Assembly: GCF_019799905.1 (NCBI RefSeq)
Contig: NZ_JABGCI010000001.1
Span: forward strand, 682,001-746,000
Length of the DNA: 64,000 nucleotides
Reading direction: 5' to 3'
Source of the DNA: Trujillonella endophytica
GTDB lineage: Bacteria > Actinomycetota > Actinomycetes > Mycobacteriales > Geodermatophilaceae
Position numbers and translations under genes: made by a program. Under the pieces are notes generated by a model, which saw only the letters and a program-made list of their open reading frames with translations, did no database searches and was not told the origin of the DNA. Positions 43,572 to 53,146 of the stretch are shown piece after piece. Numbering within the stretch: position 1 is the stretch's first letter; each line of letters begins with the position of its first letter.

Positions 43572-44098
43572 ATCGCCTTGAGGACGCCGTTCGAGTACGA
43601 CGCCGACTCCCGGAGCGACAGCTCGTGCCGGTCGCGATCGGTTCGGCCGAACACGCTCGTGCCCGCGCCGAGCAGCACGGGGAACACGAGCAGGTTGTAG
43701 CGGTCGATCAGGTCGGCGTCGGCGAGGTTCCGCGCGAGCTCGGCGCTGCCGTGGATGAAGATCGCGCCACCGTCGGTCTGCTTGAGCGCGGCGACGTCCT
43801 CGGTGGTCCGCAGGATCTCCTGGTGGCCCCAGCCGTCGACGAGCGCGTCCTGACCCAGCGAGCCGGAGACGACGTACTTGGGCAGGTCCCGGTAGGCGAT
43901 GTGGTCCTCGGAGTCGGGCCACGTGGCCGCGAACATCTCGAAGCTGCGCCGACCGAACATGAGGGCGCTCGTCTCCTCGAGTTCGTCGGCCTTGAGCGCG
44001 AACGACTCGCGGTCGAACGGCGTCCTCAGCACCCAGCCGCCGCTGCGGTGCCCCTCGACGACGTCGCCGGGGGAGTCGACGACACCGTCCACCGTCAT
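43553..44098 (-). CDS. Dihydrofolate reductase-like (RibD C-terminal) protein, 5' end interrupted
   Basis: 181 aa from ATG 44098. DHFR/RibD-like fold: TVDGVVDSPGDVVEG, ALMFGRRSFEMFAATWPDSE, KYVVSGSLGQDAL, GAIFIHGSAELARNLADADL and NLLVFPVLLGAGTSVFG. The family normally starts about ten residues earlier (M-x-LV-TxFM-DGV). That start exists: ATG at 44128 with GGAGG about 6 nt upstream gives MSRELV, then TAG (44110-44108), then TGFMTVDG in the same frame. So a premature stop at codon 7 separates the original start from the body; the protein may be lost, or made at low level from ATG 44098. Confidence 0.75.
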   Translation of the reverse strand: MTVDGVVDSPGDVVEGHRSGGWVLRTPFDRESFALKADELEETSALMFGRRSFEMFAATWPDSEDHIAYRDLPKYVVSGSLGQDALVDGWGHQEILRTTEDVAALKQTDGGAIFIHGSAELARNLADADLIDRYNLLVFPVLLGAGTSVFGRTDRDRHELSLRESASYSNGVLKAIYDVVR

Positions 44099-44382
44099 GA
44101 ACCCCGTCTAGACGAGCTCTCGCGACATGGCGTACCTCCACGCTTCTGAGGGGACCCGCGTCCCCTCGGACCGGGGGAGGCGGCCCTCGCGCCTCCCGAC
44201 CGGACGACCGTAGGAAGCGGAGCGCCGCCGGGTCTTGGACGGGAACGACACCGTGAGGAGGCGCTCGACCGCGGCGCCGGGAGCCGGCGCCGGCCGTCGA
44301 CGTCGCCGGTGCTGATGCGCCGCGTGCCGCCGCGGAGCAGGCTGTGGGCGTCGTCACACATCTCGAACGGAAGGGGCCCACG

Positions 44383-44922
44383 ATGGTCAGTCCGGAGCCG
44401 AACGGCGGGGAGTTCTGGCGCGATCTCAAGCCGCTGGAGAACGTCTTCCGTGCCGACGCCGCACCCGAGATCTTCCTGCCCGACACCCTCGACGACGACG
44501 AGCGGTACTTCATCCCGCTGTCGGAGACCGTCGGCTCGCGGCCGCTGTGGATCTCGCTCACCCAGAACCGGTGGGCCGACATCCTGATGGCCAAGGAGGC
44601 CGGGCTGGTCAACCGGCACTACCACCCGCACCAGGTCTTCGGATACACGCTGTCGGGGAAGTGGAGCTACCTGGAGCACGACTGGGTGGCCACCCGCGGC
44701 TGCTTCGTCTACGAGACGCCCGGCGAGGCGCACACGCTCGTGGCGCACGAGTCCGACGAGCCGATGCGCGTGCACTTCAACGTGACGGGGCCGCTCATCT
44801 GGCTGGACGAGGACGGGCAGCCCAGCGGCACCTTCGACGCCTACGACTACCTGGAGCTGGCTCGCAGGCACTACGAGGAGGTCGGCCTGGGCGCCGCGGC
44901 GGTGGAGAAGCTGCTGCGCTGA
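44383..44922 (+). CDS. Cupin, 2,4'-dihydroxyacetophenone dioxygenase family
   Basis: 179 aa, single cupin barrel. Metal-binding motif 1 NRHYHPHQVFGYTLSGKWSY and motif 2 GEAHTLVAHESDEPMRVHFN resemble the DAD/ChrR-like cupins, Fe-dependent enzymes cleaving aromatic ketones. Oxygenase activity is inferred by family; the substrate is unknown. ATG 44383 chosen for GGAAGGGG about 6 nt upstream; GTG 44344 would extend it by 13 residues. Convergent with menF (10-bp gap). Confidence 0.82.
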   Translation: MVSPEPNGGEFWRDLKPLENVFRADAAPEIFLPDTLDDDERYFIPLSETVGSRPLWISLTQNRWADILMAKEAGLVNRHYHPHQVFGYTLSGKWSYLEHDWVATRGCFVYETPGEAHTLVAHESDEPMRVHFNVTGPLIWLDEDGQPSGTFDAYDYLELARRHYEEVGLGAAAVEKLLR

Positions 44923-44932
44923 CGCGCGCGGC

Positions 44933-46198
44933 TCAGCCCTCCAGGGCCGCCTGGAACGCGGCGAACTTCGACTGGGTCTCGGCCAGTTCGGCGGCCGGGT
45001 CGGAGCCGGCGACGATGCCGCAGCCGGCGAACAGCCGCGCGCTGGCCGGGTCGTCGGGGGAGAGCTGCGCGCACCGCAGCGCCAGGCCGAACTCGCCGTC
45101 GCCGCGGGTGTCCAGCCAGCCCACCGGCCCGGCGTAGCGGCCGCGGTCCATGCCCTCGAGCTCGCCGATGAGCGCCGCCGCGCGGTCCGGCGGGGTGCCG
45201 CAGACGGCGGCGGTCGGGTGCACGGCGGCGACCAGGTCCAGCAGGCTGGCCGCGCCCCGCCGGCCCGACCGGCGCTGGGTGCCCGTCACGTCGGTGGCCA
45301 GGTGACGGACGTTGGCCAGGGTGAGCAGCGAGGGCTCCTCGGGCGCGCTGAGCTCGCTGCAGTACGGCTCCAGCGCGCGCACCAGCGAGTCGACGGCCAG
45401 GGCGTGCTCCGAGCGGTCCTTGGCCGACCCGAGCAGGGCCGCGGCCAGGCGCTCGTCGTCCGCCCCGGCGCCGCGCGGCGCGGTCCCGGCCAGCACGCGG
45501 GAGGACAGCTCCCGGCCGGTGCGGCGCAGCAGCAGCTCCGGCGTCGCGCCGAGCAGGCCGTCGACGGCGAAGGTCCAGCAGTCGGGGAAGCGGGCGGCCA
45601 GCCGGTCCAGCAGCCGGCGCGTGTCCAGCGGGACGTCGGCCGTGACGAGCAGGTCCCGGGCGAGCACGACCTTGGCGAGCTCGCCCTCGCCGATGCGACG
45701 CACCGCCGCGGCCACGGCGGCGCACCAGGACGCCGGGTCCAGGGCGCCGTCGGCGTAGCGCAGCCGCCCGGGCGCCTCGGCCCGGGTGGCCGACGCCGGG
45801 TCGGGCCGGGAGGGGGAGCCGATCGTCGTCATCCAGGCCGCGCGCGCGCGACGGCCGACGACGACCTCCGGGACGACGAACACCGACGTCCCCGCCGCGG
45901 GGTCGAAGGCGACGCTCCCGAAGACGACGGCGCCGGAGCCGGGGACGCCGACCGGGTCGTCGCCGCCGAGTTCGGCGGACAGCTCCGCCCACCAGGCGGC
46001 GGCCTCGGCGAGGGCGCCCGGGCCGGAGACCTCCAGCCGGGCGGCCTCGCCCCAGCCGACCAGGCCCTCGCCGCGACGCACCCACGACAGCGCTCCGTCG
46101 GCCGGCAGCAGGCCCAACAGCGAGGGGCTGTCCGGCAGCTCGACGGTCCTGACCGCGGACGCGACGGCGTCCTGCGAGGTCACGGCCGCTGCGGTCAC
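44933..46198 (-). CDS. menF: Isochorismate synthase
   Basis: Converts chorismate to isochorismate, entry to menaquinone (or a siderophore). 421 aa chorismate-binding fold: [90 protein letters not shown] and [23 protein letters not shown] 46198 follows minus-strand TACTCT (46210-46205) by 6 nt, a probable leaderless start. With menD and menG adjacent, the menaquinone role is favoured. Divergent from menG across 62 bp. Confidence 0.9.
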   Translation of the reverse strand: MTAAAVTSQDAVASAVRTVELPDSPSLLGLLPADGALSWVRRGEGLVGWGEAARLEVSGPGALAEAAAWWAELSAELGGDDPVGVPGSGAVVFGSVAFDPAAGTSVFVVPEVVVGRRARAAWMTTIGSPSRPDPASATRAEAPGRLRYADGALDPASWCAAVAAAVRRIGEGELAKVVLARDLLVTADVPLDTRRLLDRLAARFPDCWTFAVDGLLGATPELLLRRTGRELSSRVLAGTAPRGAGADDERLAAALLGSAKDRSEHALAVDSLVRALEPYCSELSAPEEPSLLTLANVRHLATDVTGTQRRSGRRGAASLLDLVAAVHPTAAVCGTPPDRAAALIGELEGMDRGRYAGPVGWLDTRGDGEFGLALRCAQLSPDDPASARLFAGCGIVAGSDPAAELAETQSKFAAFQAALEG

Positions 46199-46260
46199 GT
46201 ACCCAGAGTAGGCAGCGGTGGAGCCCTGCCGCCGCCGATGGCTCTGTAACGTCAGTCGCC
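46199..46260. promoter_or_regulatory. Divergent menF/menG promoter region
   Basis: 62 bp between the two starts. Minus strand: TACTCT (46210-46205) 6 nt before the menF GTG. Plus strand: TAACGT (46247-46252) 8 nt before the menG GTG. Both fit -10 boxes of leaderless promoters; -35 elements are not obvious. Confidence 0.5.
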
Positions 46261-46983
46261 GTGGCAGACCGGCGAGACGACGCACACGCCGGACGGCGGG
46301 CCGGCCTGGACAAGGCGCCCGCCGAGGTGGCGGCGATGTTCGACGGCGTCGCCCGCCGCTACGACCTGACGAACACGGTCCTCTCCGGCGGCCTGGACGC
46401 CGGCTGGCGGCGGGCCACCCGCGAGGCGGTGGGCGCCCGGCCCGGCCAGACCGTGCTGGACGTCGCCGCCGGCACCGCCGTGTCCACGGTGGAGCTGGCC
46501 GCCGGCGGCGTGTACGCGATCGCCTGCGACTTCTCCCAGGGCATGCTCCGCGCCGGCGCCGGCCGGCAGGTGCCCAAGGTCGCCGGCGACGCCATGGCGC
46601 TGCCCCTCGCCGACGCCAGCGTCGACGCCGTCGTCATCTCCTTCGGCCTGCGCAACGTGGCCGACCCCGACGCCGCCCTGCGCGAGTTCCTCCGTGTCAC
46701 CCGGCCCGGCGGCACGCTGGTGGTCTGCGAGTTCTCCAGCCCCACCTGGGCGCCGTTCCGGACCGTCTACCTCGAGTACCTCATGCGGGCGCTCCCGCGG
46801 ATCGCCCGCGCGGTGAGCAGCAACCCCGACGCCTACGTCTACCTCGCCGAGTCGATCCGGGCCTGGCCGGACCAGCCGGCGCTCGCCGCCCGCATCCAGG
46901 GCACGGGCTGGGCCGACGTCGCCTGGCGGGACCTGACCGGCGGCGTCGTGGCCCTGCACCGCGCCCGCCGGCCCCGGTCGTAG
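46261..46983 (+). CDS. menG: Demethylmenaquinone methyltransferase
   Basis: Final methylation giving menaquinone, using S-adenosylmethionine. 240 aa UbiE/MenG family: [20 protein letters not shown] near the N-terminus, motif [21 protein letters not shown], and [20 protein letters not shown]. The C-terminus [19 protein letters not shown] is the usual family ending. Convergent with the next gene, 4 bp between stops. Confidence 0.94.
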   Translation: MADRRDDAHAGRRAGLDKAPAEVAAMFDGVARRYDLTNTVLSGGLDAGWRRATREAVGARPGQTVLDVAAGTAVSTVELAAGGVYAIACDFSQGMLRAGAGRQVPKVAGDAMALPLADASVDAVVISFGLRNVADPDAALREFLRVTRPGGTLVVCEFSSPTWAPFRTVYLEYLMRALPRIARAVSSNPDAYVYLAESIRAWPDQPALAARIQGTGWADVAWRDLTGGVVALHRARRPRS

Positions 46984-46987
46984 GCCG

Positions 46988-47635
46988 CTAGCGCACCAGG
47001 GCGACCCGTCCGGAGACGACCCCGCGGCCGGGGTGCTCCCAGCGCGCCGTGACCCAGCCGGCGGCCCCGCCGTCGCCGGTCAGCTGGAGCACGCGGGGCA
47101 GCTCCAGGGCGAGCCGTTCGGCCCGTCCGGACCCGGCCGCGCGCTCCACGGCCACCACGGTGGTGACGTCGCTGTCGGTGACCTGCAGCGGGAGGGCGGG
47201 CAGCAGCGTCCCGGGCCCGTGCCACGCCGTGGCCACCGTGTCGTCGGGCGTGTGGCTGCGGTCCTGGTCCTGCGCGGGGGCCGCGCCGGTCAGGACGGCG
47301 AGCAGCTGCGCCACTGCCACGGGGTCCCGGGCGGCGTCGTACATCCAGCGCCGGCCCAGGACGCCGTGCTCCGAGGTGCCCAGCAGGGCGTCGTCGGCCC
47401 CCGGGAGCGGTGCGCCGCGGTAGGACAGCGGGGTCAGGTACGCCGTCCGCCCGGCGTCGACGACCACCAGGACCTGGATGCCGACCTCGCCGGCGGGGTC
47501 GTCGATGCGGAACCCGCCCGCCCGCCGGAGGTCCGGCGCGGCGCCGGTGCCGCGGTACCACGGCTGTCCGGGCAGCCAGCCGGTCAGCAGCTCCACCTTG
47601 CTCGGCACCAGTGTCGTGTCGTGGACCACGGCCAT
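46988..47635 (-). CDS. Maltokinase N-terminal cap-like domain protein
   Basis: 215 aa. Matches the stand-alone cap-domain family often labelled 1,4-alpha-glucan branching protein: LVPSKVELLTGWLPGQPWYR, AGGFRIDDPAGEVGIQVLVV, LTPLSYRGAPLPGADDALLG and TSEHGVLGRRWMYDAARDPV. Not itself a branching enzyme; function unknown, possibly carbohydrate-related. ATG 47635 chosen as first Met of the conserved start. Divergent from the small Pro-rich ORF. Confidence 0.85.
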   Translation of the reverse strand: MAVVHDTTLVPSKVELLTGWLPGQPWYRGTGAAPDLRRAGGFRIDDPAGEVGIQVLVVVDAGRTAYLTPLSYRGAPLPGADDALLGTSEHGVLGRRWMYDAARDPVAVAQLLAVLTGAAPAQDQDRSHTPDDTVATAWHGPGTLLPALPLQVTDSDVTTVVAVERAAGSGRAERLALELPRVLQLTGDGGAAGWVTARWEHPGRGVVSGRVALVR

Positions 47636-47719
47636 GCCCCGACCCTGGCACAGCCCGCCTCGGCATCCGGCGGCCGCGGGACCCTGGTCGCTGCCCGGCG
47701 ACCGGCATAGCGTCGGTCC

Positions 47720-47869
47720 ATGACGCTGCCGCCACCTCCGGGCCCCCGGCCCCCGACACCGGGACCGTCGCCGACCGACCCCATCCCGCCGCCGATGCCG
47801 GCGCCCTATCCGACGCCCGACCCCGCCGACCCGACCGCGCCACCGCCGAGCGGGCCGCAGCCGGTCTGA
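47720..47869 (+). CDS. Small Pro-rich peptide upstream of phosphoribosyltransferase gene
   Basis: 49 codons, about half Pro (begins [20 protein letters not shown]). TAGCGT (47708-47713) lies 6 nt before ATG 47720, the same arrangement as other leaderless genes here. Its TGA ends 2 bp before the next ATG, so translation would be coupled. Codon third positions are mostly G/C. No homologue recognised; could be a leader ORF that stalls ribosomes at polyproline, or chance. Confidence 0.45.
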   Translation: MTLPPPPGPRPPTPGPSPTDPIPPPMPAPYPTPDPADPTAPPPSGPQPV

Positions 47870-47871
47870 GC

Positions 47872-48516
47872 ATGCGCTTCGCCGACCGCGCCGAGGCCGG
47901 CCGCGCACTCGCACGGGCGCTGGCCGGACGGGTCCGGGGCGACGTGGTCGTGCTCGGCCTGCCGCGCGGCGGGGTGGTCGTCGCCGCACCGGTCGCCGCG
48001 GCGCTGCATGCGCCGCTGGACGTGCTCGTCGTCCGCAAGCTCGGCCTGCCCGGCCGGCCGGAGCTGGCCATGGGGGCCATCGCGGCGGTGGGGGAGACGG
48101 TCGAGACGGTCCGCGCCGCCGACGTCCTGGAGGCCGCCGGCGTGGACGACGCCGCCTTCGCGGCCGTACGCGAGCGGGAGCTCGCCGAGCTCGCCCGGCG
48201 CGTCGTGGCCTACCGCACCGGCCGGCCGCCGGTGCCCGTCGGTGGGCGGACCGTGGTGCTGGTCGACGACGGCCTGGCCACCGGCTCGACGATGCGGGCC
48301 GCCCTCGCGGCCCTGCGGGTCCAGGGGCCCGCGGGGGTCGTCGTCGCCGTCCCCGTCGCCTCGCCACGGGTCGTCGCGGAGCTGTCCGCGGAGGTCGACG
48401 AGCTGGTCTGCCTGTCCGCGCCCGCCTGGTTCCGCGCGGTCGGCCAGGCCTACGCCGACTTCTCCGCCACCCCTGACGACGCCGTGCGCGCCGCGCTGGC
48501 CGCCTCCGTCGGCTGA
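47872..48516 (+). CDS. Phosphoribosyltransferase family protein
   Basis: 214 aa. Type I PRT fold: LGLPRGGVVVAAPVAAALHA, DVLVVRKLGLPGRPELAMGA, and the PRPP loop TVVLVDDGLATGSTMRAALA. This group is often fused or adjacent to dienelactone-hydrolase or erythromycin-esterase-like domains; here it stands alone. Substrate unknown. ATG 47872 begins at the conserved FADRAEAGRALARAL. Confidence 0.88.
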   Translation: MRFADRAEAGRALARALAGRVRGDVVVLGLPRGGVVVAAPVAAALHAPLDVLVVRKLGLPGRPELAMGAIAAVGETVETVRAADVLEAAGVDDAAFAAVRERELAELARRVVAYRTGRPPVPVGGRTVVLVDDGLATGSTMRAALAALRVQGPAGVVVAVPVASPRVVAELSAEVDELVCLSAPAWFRAVGQAYADFSATPDDAVRAALAASVG

Positions 48517-48543
48517 GCTCGCGTGAACCTCGTCACGGGGGGC

Positions 48544-48561
48544 TTGTTCCCTGGCTCACAG
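48544..48561. promoter_or_regulatory. Second, weaker Rex-like site
   Basis: TTGTTCCCTGGCTCACAG keeps the 7-4-7 layout with TTGT and CTCACAG halves. The left half equals that of the rex operator at 23172 (TTGTTCC). It lies 46 bp (centre to centre) upstream of the strong site at 48590. Low confidence alone. Confidence 0.4.
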
Positions 48562-48589
48562 CGCGGCGTAGGCTCGGACTCGGCCGACT

Positions 48590-48607
48590 TCGTGAAAATG
48601 TTCACAA
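48590..48607. promoter_or_regulatory. Rex operator (ROP) upstream of menaquinone reductase/nuo block
   Basis: TCGTGAAAATGTTCACAA differs from TTGTGAANNNNTTCACAA at only one defined position. It lies 31 bp before the GTG at 48639, over the likely promoter. Rex control of nuo is established in Streptomyces coelicolor. Confidence 0.85.
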
Positions 48608-48638
48608 GCGTGCCGGGAACCGCCGAGGGGGTGTCGAC

Positions 48639-49922
48639 GTGCCGAGCACGCTCGCCGAGGCGCCGCGCGGCGACGACCTGGACGCCGACGTGGTCGTCGT
48701 CGGAGCAGGTCCGGCGGGGTCGTCGGCGGCCTGGACGCTCGCGACGGCCGGCCTCGACGTCGTCGTCCTGGAGAAGTCCGACTTCCCGCGCGAGAAGGTC
48801 TGCGGCGACGGACTGACGCCGCGCGGGGTCAAGGTGCTGGACGAGCTCGGCGTCGACACCACCGGCTGGGTGCGGCACAGGGGCCTGCGCGTGTTCGGCG
48901 GCGGTCAGGTGCTCGAGGTCGACTGGCCGCAGCTGCGCTCGTGGCCCGACCACGGGCTCATCCGCACCCGCAGCGACCTCGACACCCAGCTGGCCGACCA
49001 CGCCGCGGCCGCGGGCGCGCGCGTGCACACCGGCGTCCAGGTGACCGCTCCGCACCTCGACGACGCCGGTCGGGTGGCCGGGGTGCAGACCCTGGTCGGC
49101 CCCGGCCGGGAGCCGGCCACCTGGCGGGCGCCCCTGGTGGTATCCGCCGAGGGGCTGTCCGGCCGGCTGGCCAAGTCGCTGGGCCTGGTCCGCCGCGAGG
49201 ACCGCCCGCTCGGCGTCGCCGTCCGCCGGTACGTCCGCACCCCGCGCTCCGTGGACCCCTACCTCGACATCTCCTTCGACCTCTCCGCGGGGGGTCCCAG
49301 CGCCGACTCGATGCCCGGCTACGGCTGGTCGTTCGGCATGGGCGACGGCACCGCGAACGTCGGCTTCGGGCTGCTGGACACCCGGCGTGGCACCGGTGCC
49401 GAGCCCCGGGCGGTGCTGCGGCAGTGGCTGGCCACGCTGCCCCCCGAGTGGCAGCTGGACGAGGAGCACGCGGTGACCCCGCTGCGCGGCGCCGGGCTGC
49501 CGATGGCGCTGCACCGCCAGCCCTCCTACACGCGCGGCCTGCTGCTGGCCGGCGACGCCGCCGGGGTGGTCAACCCGTTCAACGGCGAGGGCATCAGCTA
49601 CGCGCTCGAGACCGGTCGCATGGCCGCCCAGGCCGCGATCGAGGCGCTCGCCCTGTCCGAGGGGCCGGCGCGCGAGGCCGCGCTGCGCCGCTACCCGGCA
49701 CGGCTGCGCGAGGAGTACGGCCGGCACCACCGGCTGGGCATGGGCTTCCTCGCCCTGCTCGACCGCCCGGACGTCGTCCGTTTCGCCACCGCGCACGGGC
49801 TCAAGCGCCCGGCTCTGGTGAAGCGGGCACTGCGGCTGATGGGCAACCTGTCCGACGGCCGCGACGGCGACCGGTTCGACCGGGCGCTCGCCGTCCTGAC
49901 CCGACTGACCCCGGCAGTGTGA
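48639..49922 (+). CDS. Geranylgeranyl reductase family flavoprotein (MenJ-like)
   Basis: 427 aa FAD enzyme, likely saturating an isoprene unit of the menaquinone side chain (Rv0561c/MenJ type). FAD motif VVVVGAGPAGSSAAWTLA, EKSDFPREKVCGDGLTPRGV (family signature with the Cys), and LLAGDAAGVVNPFNGEGISY (second FAD motif). GTG 48639; the SD GAGG is weak. Lies just before nuoA, separated by 87 bp, behind a Rex operator. Confidence 0.88.
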   Translation: MPSTLAEAPRGDDLDADVVVVGAGPAGSSAAWTLATAGLDVVVLEKSDFPREKVCGDGLTPRGVKVLDELGVDTTGWVRHRGLRVFGGGQVLEVDWPQLRSWPDHGLIRTRSDLDTQLADHAAAAGARVHTGVQVTAPHLDDAGRVAGVQTLVGPGREPATWRAPLVVSAEGLSGRLAKSLGLVRREDRPLGVAVRRYVRTPRSVDPYLDISFDLSAGGPSADSMPGYGWSFGMGDGTANVGFGLLDTRRGTGAEPRAVLRQWLATLPPEWQLDEEHAVTPLRGAGLPMALHRQPSYTRGLLLAGDAAGVVNPFNGEGISYALETGRMAAQAAIEALALSEGPAREAALRRYPARLREEYGRHHRLGMGFLALLDRPDVVRFATAHGLKRPALVKRALRLMGNLSDGRDGDRFDRALAVLTRLTPAV

Positions 49923-50009
49923 GGTCGACATGACGATCCGATACCGAATGGGCACCGACCGTCCGCGGCACGCGCCGGCCGTGAGCCCAGTCACCGTAGG
50001 GTGCCGCTG

Positions 50010-50372
50010 ATGCTGTCGATGTACGTGCCCATCCTCGGGCTGTTCGCCCTGGCCGCGGCATTCGCGCTCTTCTCCGTGACGGCGGCACCGTTCATCGGCC
50101 CGCGCCGCTACAACCGGGCGAAGCTGCAGGCCTACGAGTGCGGCATCGAGCCGGTCGACCAGCCGCTCACCGGCGGCCGCTTCCCGATCAAGTACTACCT
50201 GACGGCGATGCTCTTCATCGTCTTCGACATCGAGATCGTCTTCCTGTACCCGTGGGCCGTCGCCAACGACGCGCTCGGGGTGTTCGGGCTGGTCGCGATG
50301 GTCGTGTTCATCGGCACCGTCTTCCTCGCCTTCGCCTACGAGTGGCGGCGCGGCGGGCTCGAGTGGGACTGA
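50010..50372 (+). CDS. nuoA: NADH-quinone oxidoreductase subunit A
   Basis: 120 aa, three membrane helices; part of the proton-pumping arm base of complex I. Conserved [12 protein letters not shown] (redox-state loop Cys), [23 protein letters not shown] 50001 is in frame, but ATG 50010 lies 7 nt after TAGGGT (49997-50002), so a leaderless start at the ATG is preferred. First gene of nuoA-M; whether it also reads from the upstream Rex-controlled promoter is open. Confidence 0.95.
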   Translation: MLSMYVPILGLFALAAAFALFSVTAAPFIGPRRYNRAKLQAYECGIEPVDQPLTGGRFPIKYYLTAMLFIVFDIEIVFLYPWAVANDALGVFGLVAMVVFIGTVFLAFAYEWRRGGLEWD

Positions 50373-50383
50373 GGGGCTGACCC

Positions 50384-51064
50384 ATGGGTCTCGAGGAGAA
50401 GCTGCCCAGCGGCGTGTTGCTGACGTCGGTGGAGAAGCTCGTCAACTGGACGCGGAAGTCGTCGTTCTGGCCGGCCACGTTCGGCCTGGCCTGCTGCGCC
50501 ATCGAGATGATGGCCACCGGCGCCGGCCGCTACGACCTGGCCCGCTTCGGCATGGAGGTCTTCCGGGCCTCGCCGCGGCAGGCCGACCTGATGATCGTGG
50601 CCGGGCGGGTGAGCCAGAAGATGGCCCCGGTCCTGCGCCAGATCTACGACCAGATGCCCGAGCCGCGCTGGGTGCTCGCGATGGGCGTCTGCGCCAGTTC
50701 CGGCGGCATGTTCAACAACTACGCGATCGTGCAGGGCGTCGACCACGTCGTCCCGGTGGACATGTACCTGCCCGGCTGCCCGCCGCGGCCGGAGATGCTG
50801 ATGGACGCGATCCTCAAGCTGCACTACAAGATCCAGCACGAGCCCCTCGGGCCGAAGCGCGCGAAGGCCCTCGCCCGCGCACGCGAGGACGGCACGGCCG
50901 AGGACCTCCTGGTCGAGATGCCCTCCAGCGTCCGCGCGGACAAGGCCGCACGGCGGGCCTACGAGCAGGCCGCGGCCGAGGGCCGCGCCGGCCAGTTCGC
51001 GATCGAGCAGCGCAACGGCAACGCGGTGCTGCTGCCGGAGCCGTACGTGCGGATCAGCCGGTGA
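50384..51064 (+). CDS. nuoB: NADH-quinone oxidoreductase subunit B
   Basis: 226 aa; holds the terminal N2 [4Fe-4S] cluster: [20 protein letters not shown] (tandem CC), [20 protein letters not shown] and [20 protein letters not shown] give the four Cys. The C-terminal ~45 residues extend beyond short homologues. RBS GGGGCTGA-like before ATG 50384; GTGA overlap with nuoC. Confidence 0.96.
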   Translation: MGLEEKLPSGVLLTSVEKLVNWTRKSSFWPATFGLACCAIEMMATGAGRYDLARFGMEVFRASPRQADLMIVAGRVSQKMAPVLRQIYDQMPEPRWVLAMGVCASSGGMFNNYAIVQGVDHVVPVDMYLPGCPPRPEMLMDAILKLHYKIQHEPLGPKRAKALARAREDGTAEDLLVEMPSSVRADKAARRAYEQAAAEGRAGQFAIEQRNGNAVLLPEPYVRISR

Positions 51065-51810
51065 GCAACGACGGCGGCTTCCCGACCCCCGGTCCCGACG
51101 GGGGGCAGCAGGGCATCGGCGGCGGCCCGGCCGGGGGCTTCCGGCGAGGCGCCTTCGGCGTCTCCGGCAGCGGCGACACCTCCGGCTTCGGCGGGCTCGT
51201 CCGCGTCGAGCCCGGCGGCGCCGTGGCCCTGCACTCGACCGAGCGCCCCTACGGCGGCTACTTCGACGAGGTCACCGACGCCTTGATCGACGAGGTCGGC
51301 GAGGCGACGTACGCCGCTGCGGTCCAGCGGGTGCTCGTGGACCGCGGCGAGCTCACCTACTTCGTCGCCCGCGAGCACCTGCTCACGATCGTGCAGGCGC
51401 TGCGGGACGACGACGCGCTGCGCTTCGAGCTGATGTCGAGCCTCTCCGGCGTCGACTACCTCGACAGCGGCGGCCCCGAGGTCGAGCCCGGCCGGCCACG
51501 GCTGCACGTCGTCTACCACCTGACGTCGATGACCTACCGGCGCCGGATCCGCCTGGAGGTCGCGGTCACCGCCGAGGACCCGCACGTGCCGTCGCTGACC
51601 GGGATCTACCCGACGGCGGACTGGCACGAGCGCGAGACCTACGACATGTTCGGCATCGTCTTCGACGGCCACCCGGCGCTCACCCGGATCCTCATGCCCG
51701 ACGACTGGGACGGCTTCCCCCAGCGCAAGGACTACCCGCTCGGCGGCGTCCCCGTGGAGTACCACGACGCGACGATCCCGCCGCCCGACACCCGCCGCGC
51801 CTACCGGTGA
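51061..51810 (+). CDS. nuoC: NADH-quinone oxidoreductase subunit C
   Basis: 249 aa. Quinone-pocket subunit of the peripheral arm. Conserved [39 protein letters not shown] and [10 protein letters not shown]. The N-terminal ~60 residues are a Gly-rich extension ([20 protein letters not shown]), common in actinobacteria. Overlaps nuoB; ATG of nuoD follows 10 bp after the stop. Confidence 0.95.
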   Translation: MSNDGGFPTPGPDGGQQGIGGGPAGGFRRGAFGVSGSGDTSGFGGLVRVEPGGAVALHSTERPYGGYFDEVTDALIDEVGEATYAAAVQRVLVDRGELTYFVAREHLLTIVQALRDDDALRFELMSSLSGVDYLDSGGPEVEPGRPRLHVVYHLTSMTYRRRIRLEVAVTAEDPHVPSLTGIYPTADWHERETYDMFGIVFDGHPALTRILMPDDWDGFPQRKDYPLGGVPVEYHDATIPPPDTRRAYR

Positions 51811-51820
51811 GGGGCCTCGC

Positions 51821-53142
<1,322 letters not shown>

Positions 53143-53146
<4 letters not shown>

